From Alphaproteobacteria bacterium (GTDB lineage Bacteria > Pseudomonadota > Alphaproteobacteria > Rs-D84): a stretch of 6,103 bases of DNA. Shown here piece after piece: positions 1 through 5,424 of this stretch (positions within the stretch are counted from its first letter, which is position 1; the number at the start of each line of letters is the position of its first letter). The position numbers and the translations under genes are program-made. The stretch lies in NCBI GenBank assembly GCA_024402835.1, contig JAKSSZ010000039.1, forward strand, positions 1 to 6,103, in the 5' to 3' direction. The notes beneath the pieces are model-generated. The model did not search any database, had not been told where the DNA came from, and saw only the letters and a program-made list of their open reading frames with translations.

Positions 1-479
1 ATATGATTACGATTTTGAGCAAGCGTTTTTATAACAGCATCTGTAAAAATTTCCCATCCGTGTCCATAATGAGAATTTGCCATGTGTGCCTGGACAGTCA
101 AAGTTGCATTTAATAACAATACACCCTGTTTTGCCCATTGTGTTAAATCACCATTTGTAATACTTTTATGTCCAATATCTGATTCTATTTCTTTGTAAAT
201 ATTAATTAATGATGGTGGCAATTGTGTTCCAGATTCAACAGAAAAACATAGTCCATGTGCCTGACCAGGTTCATGATACGGATCTTGACCAATAATAACA
301 ACTTTGACAGCATTTAATGGGCATAAATTAAAAGCATTAAAGATATTTTTGGGCGCTGGATAAATAACTTTGCCTGACATATATTCTTGCTTTACAAAGG
401 CGGTCAATTTAGAAAAATATTCTTTATCAAATTCAGATTGTAAAGCATGTTTCCAAGAATCTTCTATTTTTACATCCAT
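1..479 (-). CDS. ung: Uracil-DNA glycosylase, family 1, C-terminus cut by window edge
   Basis: The enzyme removes uracil from DNA, arising from cytosine deamination or dUTP incorporation, and so starts base excision repair in the cytoplasm. Reading leftward from the ATG at 479-477 gives 159 uninterrupted residues with no stop before base 1. The family signature GQDPYHEPGQAHG lies at residues 64-76, with D66 the expected water-activating aspartate. LLLNATLTV (121-129) and ANSHYGHGWEIFTD (134-147) are the next conserved blocks. The C-terminal HPSPLS motif with the catalytic histidine would lie outside the window; homologues are about 220-230 residues, so roughly 60-70 are missing. An AGGGA ribosome binding site at 487-491 sits 7 nt before the ATG, inside the last codons of the upstream glycosylase gene, whose TAA abuts this ATG. 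It is therefore probably the fourth gene of the gyrB transcript. Identification is firm. Confidence 0.96.
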   Translation of the reverse strand, partial: MDVKIEDSWKHALQSEFDKEYFSKLTAFVKQEYMSGKVIYPAPKNIFNAFNLCPLNAVKVVIIGQDPYHEPGQAHGLCFSVESGTQLPPSLINIYKEIESDIGHKSITNGDLTQWAKQGVLLLNATLTVQAHMANSHYGHGWEIFTDAVIKTLAQNRNH

Positions 480-1172
480 TTATATATCCCTGATTTCTAT
501 TAAATGATTTTGACAAGCTTTCCATAATACAACATCTATATACCCACGTGGTAAATTTGTCACTTTCTCCAAATAAGAAAACATTTCATCACAAGCATTT
601 TTTATTTCCAGATTTAGTTTCCCATTATCTATTTGTTTATACAAATTTATATTTCCAGAAAACATACAGCCCAGACGTTGTATCCAAATATCATATTTAA
701 CAACATTTTCACCCAAATTACGCGCTAAATGATTTGCTGTAATTTTTCCAATATGTGGCAAAGATTGTAAAAATACAAGTCTGTCTGTTAAAGAATTTAA
801 TCCATAATAATCGTCACATAATTTTTGACGAGCGTCCCATATTTTAACGATGGCTTTTATTTTATTTTTATTATTAAATATCTTTAATAATTCCGAAACA
901 CTTGTATTAGATTTGTTAAATTCTTGTTTTATTTTTTCATAAATTATTTTTGCCGTCTTTTGTGAAAAACCACCAGCCAGAATCACATACATACAAGCAA
1001 AAGCAAAATCGGTATCAGATAATTTTTTTGGATGAGATAAATTTTCTTTTATTTCATCAAAAGATTTATCATCGCTATCCAACCCCATTTCGCGTAATGC
1101 AGAATCCAAACCAAAAAACCATTGTTTTGAAAACTCTTTCATCTCAAGATTAAATCTTTTGTTGCTTGCCAT
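480..1172 (-). CDS. HhH-GPD superfamily DNA glycosylase, probably monofunctional
   Basis: This 230-residue protein is likely a base-excision-repair glycosylase of unknown lesion specificity. The visible signature is a helix-hairpin-helix at 138-150 (L138-P-H-I-G142-K-I-T-A146), followed by a Gly/Val segment and K-Y-D161-I-W. D161 matches the family's catalytic aspartate, in position and in spacing from the hairpin. The position that carries the lyase lysine in endonuclease III and OGG1 is I144; a lysine occurs one residue earlier (K143). This points to a monofunctional glycosylase, as in AlkA or MutY. The five cysteines (60, 119, 169, 194, 220) do not form the C-x6-C-x2-C-x5-C iron-sulfur loop. 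The start is uncertain: ATG at 1172-1170 overlaps the upstream small ORF by 34 nt and has a poor ribosome binding site, whereas Met11 (ATG 1142-1140) would give an ATGA overlap with that ORF's stop. The downstream neighbour is ung, with zero spacing. The superfamily is confident; the exact family is not resolved. Confidence 0.85.
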   Translation of the reverse strand: MASNKRFNLEMKEFSKQWFFGLDSALREMGLDSDDKSFDEIKENLSHPKKLSDTDFAFACMYVILAGGFSQKTAKIIYEKIKQEFNKSNTSVSELLKIFNNKNKIKAIVKIWDARQKLCDDYYGLNSLTDRLVFLQSLPHIGKITANHLARNLGENVVKYDIWIQRLGCMFSGNINLYKQIDNGKLNLEIKNACDEMFSYLEKVTNLPRGYIDVVLWKACQNHLIEIRDI

Positions 1173-1291
1173 GCTTCAAAAGCCCGTTGTCTGGAATCAC
1201 GCCATGCTTTTTGTATGTATTCGTTATATTTTGACATATCTCCAAAAGGTATTTTGGATTTAATTCCCTTTGGCTTTGCAAAACTTTCCAT
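1139..1291 (-). CDS. Small basic protein of 50 residues, unknown function
   Basis: I do not recognise this protein. An ATG at 1291-1289 opens a 50-codon frame ending in TGA at 1141-1139, filling the gap between gyrB and the HhH-GPD glycosylase gene and overlapping the latter's start by 34 nt. It is preceded by AAGGGCGG (1304-1297), among the strongest ribosome binding sites in the window, which overlaps the gyrB stop codon. The product has 11 Lys/Arg against 6 Asp/Glu. A Lys/Pro/Gly-containing N-terminus (residues 5-17) is followed by a predicted helix (about 20-48) with two tryptophans (W30, W41) and alternating charge. There is no signal peptide, membrane segment or cysteine. The ribosome binding site, the fit to the gap and the coupling geometry support translation. 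It is the only gene ended inside the window by TGA; the others use TAA. It could instead be an N-terminal leader that only couples translation to the glycosylase gene. Confidence 0.65.
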   Translation of the reverse strand: MESFAKPKGIKSKIPFGDMSKYNEYIQKAWRDSRQRAFEAWQATKDLILR

Positions 1292-1296
1292 ATTTT

Positions 1297-1304
1297 CCGC
1301 CCTT
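1297..1304 (-). promoter_or_regulatory. Ribosome binding site of the 50-codon ORF
   Basis: AAGGGCGG read on the minus strand, with the AAGGG core ending 8 nt before the ATG at 1291. It overlaps the gyrB TAA (1305-1303), so ribosomes finishing gyrB could re-initiate here. This site is the main reason to accept the small ORF as translated. Confidence 0.6.
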
Positions 1305-3702
1305 ATACATCCAAATTAGCATTTAACGCATTTTCAACAATAAAATCTCTACGTGGTTCAACAACATCACCCATCAACATAGAAATAACTTCATCGGCTT
1401 GGGAAGCATCTGTTATTTTTACTTGGAACAACGAACGATGATTCGGATCCATTGTTGTTTCCCACAATTGTTCAGCGTTCATTTCTCCAAGACCTTTGTA
1501 TCTTTGTATTTTTAATCCGTTTTTCGCATATTCAAAAGCGGTATTTAACAAAGCAAAAGCACCAAATATTTTTTGAGATTTTGTTTTAACTTTTAGAACT
1601 GCTGGTTTAGAGAATATATCTATCAATTCATCTTTGTCATGCATACGCAACCACGAACGAATTTCAGGTGAATTTATTTTTTCACGTGGTAAAACATGTG
1701 TTTCTGTAACACTGCGTAATGTTCTTGTTATTTTTATACCTTCGGTATCTGCAGTTATTTTCCAACCACGTTCAAATTCAAGTTCTTCGGCATCAAGCAT
1801 TTTTTCAGTAGCAGCAAAATGTTCTGCTGTTTCTTCTTCAAAAGCCCTATTCAGTGCCAATGCCTCTATAAATCTTAATGGCATAATATGATTTAATGAC
1901 TGTAAATTGCTACGCATTTCATCAACAAGTTCCAACAATCTTTTAAAATCAGCACCTGCAAGTTGTTGACCGTCAGCCGTTTCTATCATTCCATCTGTTG
2001 CAAGTTGATCCAACAAATAATTATCCATATCACGTTCATTTTGAATATATATTTGTTGTTTTCCACGAGTCACACCGTATAGAGGTGGTTTTGCAACATA
2101 AATATAACCACGTTCAATAGCTTCTGGCATATGACGATAAAAGAATGTCATTAACAAAGTTTGTATATGTTGTCCATCGACATCAGCATCGGTCATAATG
2201 ATAACTTTGTGATAACGGAATTTTTCAATATCAAAATCATCTTTACCTATACCGGCACCAAGTGTTGTTATCAAAGCACCAATAGTATCAGAGCCAAGCA
2301 TTTTATCAAAACGAACACGTTCTACATTTAAAATCTTTCCACGTAATGGTAATATAGCCTGAGTTTTTCTGTCACGACCTTGCTTTGCGGTACCACCAGC
2401 AGAATCCCCCTCTACTATAAACAATTCACATTTTGCGGGATCTCGTTCCGAACAGTTCGCCAATTTTCCGGGCAAACTTCCCAATTCTGGACCTGTTTTT
2501 TTACGAGATAATTCACGTGCCTTGCGCGCTGCTTCACGTGCAGTTGCTGCCTCTACAATTTTATCTATTATCAATTTTGCAATATTTGGATTTTCTTCCA
2601 GATATTGATACAACAGTTCTGAAATTGTATTTTCAACCAATGGGCGAACTTCACTTGAAACCAATTTGTCTTTTGTTTGGGAACCAAATTTTGGATCTGG
2701 TATTTTAACACTAACAATACTTGTTAAACCTTCGCGGAAATCTTCACCAGATAAATTTACATCTTTTTTTGTATTTTGTTCCGCAATATATTTGTTTAAT
2801 GCACGAGTTAAACCAGCGCGAAATCCAGCAAGATGAGTTCCACCATCACGATTAGGGATATTATTAGTAAAACACAAAGATGTTTCTGTATATGCTGTTG
2901 TCCATTGCAAAACAATTTCAATATAAGAATCATCTATTGTTTTAATCATTTGTATAGGGTCAGAATTCAATAATTCTTTTGATTTATCTAAATATGTTGC
3001 AAAACCCTTTAATCCATCAGCAGAATGAAATTCACGAACTACTTTTTCTGGACCACGCAAATCTTCAAGAATAATTCTTACATTTGCATTTAAATAAGAT
3101 TGTTCACGTAACCAAACTTCCAAAGTATTAAAATCAAAAGTTGTTCCAGTAAATGTATCTGGGGATGGTAAAAAAGAAACTTCGGTTCCATGTTCATGAG
3201 TTGTTGTGTTTTGGGTTATTTCCAAATCCATGGTTGGTACACCATCTGCAAAAGTCATACGCGCTTCTTTATCACCACGCCATACACGAACTTCCAACCA
3301 AGATGCCAAAGCATTAACAACAGACACACCAACACCGTGTAAACCACCAGAAACTTTATATGCACCATTGCCTTCGTTATCAAACTTACCACCCGCATGT
3401 AATTCACACATTATAAGTTCCAACGCACTGCGCCCTGTTTCGTGATTTATATCAAAAGGCATACCACGACCGTTATCACGAATTGTTGTACTGCCATCTG
3501 CATTTAACGAAACATATACAGTATCTGCATATCCAGCCATCGCTTCGTCGATAGAATTGTTTACAACTTCATAAATCATGTGATGTAAACCATCACCACT
3601 TTCACCAACATCACCGATATACATTCCAGGACGTTTTTTAACGGCTTCCAAGCCCTTTAATACTTTAATAGAGTCACCAGTATATTCATTATTTACAGAC
3701 AT
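1303..3702 (-). CDS. gyrB: DNA gyrase subunit B, complete
   Basis: GyrB is the ATPase subunit of the GyrA2GyrB2 topoisomerase that introduces negative supercoils. The 799 residues match the usual length (about 800). GHKL ATPase domain: KKRPGMYIG (22-30), the Mg-binding N49 with E45 and D52-E53 in its helix, DNGRG (76-80) and GGLHGVG (119-125). Transducer: QTKDKL (342-347), including the ATP-contacting Q342 and K344. TOPRIM: EGDSAGG (431-437, E431) and DADVDG (505-510). C-terminal: QRYKGLGEMN (733-742) and LWETTMDP (746-753). R142 aligns with the E. coli coumarin-contact arginine R136. The sequence separates this from ParE less rigorously, but the QRYKGLGEMN tail and overall length fit GyrB. 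Oddities are N48 where Asp is usual before the Mg-binding Asn, and Q514 where Arg usually follows HI in the TOPRIM motif. The ATG at 3702 has AAAGGA (3714-3709) 6 nt upstream. It appears to head a four-gene operon. Confidence 0.98.
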   Translation of the reverse strand: MSVNNEYTGDSIKVLKGLEAVKKRPGMYIGDVGESGDGLHHMIYEVVNNSIDEAMAGYADTVYVSLNADGSTTIRDNGRGMPFDINHETGRSALELIMCELHAGGKFDNEGNGAYKVSGGLHGVGVSVVNALASWLEVRVWRGDKEARMTFADGVPTMDLEITQNTTTHEHGTEVSFLPSPDTFTGTTFDFNTLEVWLREQSYLNANVRIILEDLRGPEKVVREFHSADGLKGFATYLDKSKELLNSDPIQMIKTIDDSYIEIVLQWTTAYTETSLCFTNNIPNRDGGTHLAGFRAGLTRALNKYIAEQNTKKDVNLSGEDFREGLTSIVSVKIPDPKFGSQTKDKLVSSEVRPLVENTISELLYQYLEENPNIAKLIIDKIVEAATAREAARKARELSRKKTGPELGSLPGKLANCSERDPAKCELFIVEGDSAGGTAKQGRDRKTQAILPLRGKILNVERVRFDKMLGSDTIGALITTLGAGIGKDDFDIEKFRYHKVIIMTDADVDGQHIQTLLMTFFYRHMPEAIERGYIYVAKPPLYGVTRGKQQIYIQNERDMDNYLLDQLATDGMIETADGQQLAGADFKRLLELVDEMRSNLQSLNHIMPLRFIEALALNRAFEEETAEHFAATEKMLDAEELEFERGWKITADTEGIKITRTLRSVTETHVLPREKINSPEIRSWLRMHDKDELIDIFSKPAVLKVKTKSQKIFGAFALLNTAFEYAKNGLKIQRYKGLGEMNAEQLWETTMDPNHRSLFQVKITDASQADEVISMLMGDVVEPRRDFIVENALNANLDV

Positions 3703-3708
3703 TTAAAA

Positions 3709-3714
3709 TCCTTT
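3709..3714 (-). promoter_or_regulatory. Ribosome binding site of gyrB
   Basis: AAAGGA on the minus strand, 6 nt before the gyrB ATG at 3702. It supports the chosen start, which also places the first conserved GyrB block (GLEAVKKRPGMYIG) at residues 17-30, as expected. Confidence 0.7.
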
Positions 3715-3721
3715 CTTTTTT

Positions 3722-3737
3722 CTATGTTAAAACATAG
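3722..3737. repeat. 16-bp inverted repeat over the gyrB -10, possible operator
   Basis: CTATGTT-AA-AACATAG has perfect 7-bp arms around a 2-bp centre. It contains the proposed gyrB -10 hexamer (3731-3736) and lies just upstream of the probable gyrB transcription start region. The 2-nt centre is too short for a good RNA hairpin loop and there is no run of T, so a dimeric protein-binding site is a better reading than a terminator. No regulator is identifiable from the sequence. Confidence 0.4.
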
Positions 3738-3759
3738 CAATTTATGTTATAATTATCAA
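3731..3759 (-). promoter_or_regulatory. Putative sigma-70-type promoter of the gyrB operon
   Basis: On the minus strand, TTGATA (3759-3754; 5 of 6 to TTGACA) is followed after exactly 17 bp by TATGTT (3736-3731; 4 of 6 to TATAAT). Transcription would start near 3724, giving a leader of about 20 nt before the ATG at 3702. The -10 falls inside the palindrome at 3722-3737, so a protein bound there would block the promoter. Confidence 0.55.
3745..3753 (+). promoter_or_regulatory. Putative extended -10 promoter of the RusA-like gene
   Basis: TGTTATAAT on the plus strand is a perfect extended -10 (TG-n-TATAAT). The best-placed -35 candidate (TGTTAA at 3725-3730, 17-bp spacing) is poor, which extended -10 promoters tolerate. 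Transcription would start near 3760, leaving a leader of about 17 nt that contains little besides the ribosome binding site. The element abuts the -35 of the opposing gyrB promoter. Confidence 0.5.
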
Positions 3760-3764
3760 GAAAA

Positions 3765-3770
3765 AAGGGG
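3765..3770 (+). promoter_or_regulatory. Ribosome binding site of the RusA-like gene
   Basis: AAGGGG, 6 nt upstream of the ATG at 3777. It fixes the start of the downstream gene. Confidence 0.65.
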
Positions 3771-3776
3771 ATTATT

Positions 3777-4346
3777 ATGAAATTTAAATTATTATATTCA
3801 GGTGACATTTTTACAAACCCAAAAAAACGCGCACAGCACATTTCTGACATAAGAATGCAGTTTCATCCACAGTTAAAAAAACTTGTTCAATTTACACCAT
3901 GGGATAATTTGACTAAATATATGATACCAACAGCCGAAAAAAGCCCAATAATCACAAAACATATTGGTGGAATTGACTGGAACCCTATTATTAGCCCAAA
4001 TTTAAAAATGATAGCAGAATTAGATATTTTGTTAATGCACCCAGAAATCATAGGTGTTCCACACTCGGATATAGATAATCGTGTAAAAACCATTTTAGAC
4101 GGATTACGTTGTCCACAAAACGAACACGAAATCGGGGATAATACACCACGTAATATCGGACCAATATTTACACTATTAGATGACGACCATTTGGTCACAA
4201 AGTTAAATGTTAATACAAGTCATTTATTAGCCGAAAACATTTTCCCAGATTGTGTACCACATTCACCAGATTCGGTATTTATGCTAATTGATGTGAATGT
4301 TAGAGTAACCGAGGGAACATTAGAAAACTTACCATTTATGGTATAA
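3777..4346 (+). CDS. RusA-like Holliday-junction-resolvase-family protein
   Basis: This 189-residue cytoplasmic protein is probably a Mg-dependent endonuclease of the RusA fold; its substrate is not established. Residues 97-104 read S-D98-I-D100-N-R-V-K104 and residues 134-140 read L-D135-D136-D137-H-L-V. E. coli RusA (recalled) has R-D70-L-D72-N-L-Q-K76 and L-D90-D91-A-Q-V-V, so the three catalytic aspartates and the essential lysine all have counterparts. The stretch between D100 and D136 is about 17 residues longer than in RusA and holds R-C-P and E-I-G-D-N-T-P. The protein is also longer than RusA (120 residues), mainly through an N-terminal extension containing F-H-P-Q-L-K-K-L (29-36). 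I recall similar uncharacterised bacterial proteins with D-N-R-x-K-T and L-x-D-D blocks. RusA proper usually occurs in prophages, and no other phage gene is seen here. It is divergent from gyrB and convergent with the pilus platform gene (4 nt between stop codons). The fold is likely; resolvase activity is inferred. Confidence 0.7.
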   Translation: MKFKLLYSGDIFTNPKKRAQHISDIRMQFHPQLKKLVQFTPWDNLTKYMIPTAEKSPIITKHIGGIDWNPIISPNLKMIAELDILLMHPEIIGVPHSDIDNRVKTILDGLRCPQNEHEIGDNTPRNIGPIFTLLDDDHLVTKLNVNTSHLLAENIFPDCVPHSPDSVFMLIDVNVRVTEGTLENLPFMV

Positions 4347-4350
4347 GTTA

Positions 4351-5421
4351 TTATGATAATGCTGATGTTATTTGGTCTTGCATTTCAAAAGTACCAAAAA
4401 CAACCCAGCCGATAATTATAGAAACAAGTATAATTCCAGCACTATTTAAAGTGCTGGATATATTTTCCATACTGCGAACAGATTCTTCCATATAATCCTT
4501 TGCTAATTTTGACATATTTTTATCAAAATCATTCATATCAGAATATATCATTAAATCCCCTATTAATTCATTGCTGGGAAAATCCATTCCAGTATGTGAT
4601 AACGCAGCCCCAAGATTTTCACCATTTGCAATATTGTGTAATGTTTCATTTAAAATATATGACAAATATCTATTTGCATTATCTGCCAGCAACTTTAATG
4701 CTTCGGGGACTGTCATACCCGCTGATATCATTGCAGATAAAGACATCATCCAACCAACCGAAACTTGTAATTTATAAACATTCCATGGGGGAAATCTATC
4801 AAATATAACACGTAATTTACCGGTCCATATTGGCAAAGACAACCATACAGAAATAACCACCGCTACAATACCACAAGCAAAAACATACCAATATTTATTT
4901 GCAAAAGATGATACCCATATCAAAGACGAAGCAACACCAGTCCAAACAACATTATTACCTGCGGCTTCGGCCAATGGTGGCACAAGATATATTCCGACCA
5001 TGATGATTATACCGATAGTCAACAATAACAAAAAGAACGGATATGCCAAAGCCGATAACATAGCACGTTTTATCTGTTTAACACCACCAACAACATGTCC
5101 AACATTTTCCAAAGCAATAAGTAAACTTGATATATTACCAGAAGTTAAAAGCAAAGTTTCTTCGGGTGTTACCCATCCGCGTGTTGCTTCGGCAAAAGTC
5201 ATACCTTGTTCCAAATTTTTTTGCCATTCATGCATAGCAATAGCAAAAGGTTCACCTGTTTTTTTACCATCACGAGATTCTATCATTTCTATTCTGTGTA
5301 AAGCATCCATCAATGTAAAATTATTACGCAATAATGATGCAACTTTTCTGCAAGCAGCCATACGCTTATCAGTATCTAATCTGAAAACAAGTTTTGCATA
5401 TAATAAATCTAACTTATTCAT
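4351..5421 (-). CDS. GspF/PilC/PilR-family inner-membrane platform protein
   Basis: This is the polytopic inner-membrane platform that links the cytoplasmic assembly ATPase to pilin or pseudopilin polymerisation. The 356 residues contain two copies of the GspF cytoplasmic domain: one about 15-120 (VASLLRNNFTLMDAL, then QGMTFAEAT, TPEETLLLTSG) and one about 215-325 (LSAMISAGMTVPEALKLLA at 228-246, then GENLGAAL). Three hydrophobic segments lie at about 127-149, 178-198 and 328-345, the expected topology with the second domain between TM2 and TM3. It is slightly shorter than T2SS GspF (about 400). The overall style resembles PilR/TcpE/BfpE of type IVb pili more than GspF, but that subtype call is a recollection. 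The ATG at 5421 follows the ATPase stop after 3 nt; the ribosome binding site is weak (GGGTG), suggesting translational coupling. It is the last gene of its operon. Confidence 0.9.
   Translation of the reverse strand: MNKLDLLYAKLVFRLDTDKRMAACRKVASLLRNNFTLMDALHRIEMIESRDGKKTGEPFAIAMHEWQKNLEQGMTFAEATRGWVTPEETLLLTSGNISSLLIALENVGHVVGGVKQIKRAMLSALAYPFFLLLLTIGIIIMVGIYLVPPLAEAAGNNVVWTGVASSLIWVSSFANKYWYVFACGIVAVVISVWLSLPIWTGKLRVIFDRFPPWNVYKLQVSVGWMMSLSAMISAGMTVPEALKLLADNANRYLSYILNETLHNIANGENLGAALSHTGMDFPSNELIGDLMIYSDMNDFDKNMSKLAKDYMEESVRSMENISSTLNSAGIILVSIIIGWVVFGTFEMQDQITSALS
4435..4458. terminator. Hairpin in the 3' end of the platform gene, possible terminator for the convergent RusA-like transcript
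   Basis: TCCAGCACT (4435-4443) and AGTGCTGGA (4450-4458) form perfect 9-bp arms around a 6-nt ATTTAA loop. In the plus direction the stem is followed by TATATTTT and lies about 90 nt past the stop codon of the RusA-like gene, where a terminator is needed and no free intergenic space exists. In the minus direction it lies inside the coding sequence (about residues 322-329) and lacks a T tract. The symmetry is certain; the role is inferred and could be a coding coincidence. Confidence 0.35.
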
Positions 5422-5424
5422 ATT

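Noticed and set aside
1139..1141. TGA reassigned to tryptophan, as in some reduced alphaproteobacteria
   Set aside because: Tryptophan is encoded by TGG throughout, no supported gene has an internal TGA, and the TGA at 1141-1139 makes sense as the small ORF's stop. The standard bacterial code suffices.
950..1153. 67-codon plus-strand ORF opposite the HhH-GPD glycosylase
   Set aside because: It is low in complexity, lacks a ribosome binding site and is antisense to a supported gene.
2433..2708. 91-codon plus-strand ORF, and others at 1634-1891 and 3206-3445, within gyrB
   Set aside because: All are antisense to strongly conserved GyrB blocks, so the frames are by-products of gyrB codon constraints.
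3722..3737. The 16-bp palindrome as an intrinsic terminator
   Set aside because: The 2-nt centre leaves too small a loop, the stem is only 7 bp and AT-rich, and it lies between divergent gene starts where no transcript ends.
3887..4198. 103-codon minus-strand ORF opposite the RusA-like gene
   Set aside because: The plus-strand frame has the promoter, ribosome binding site and conserved catalytic motifs; the reverse frame has none of these.
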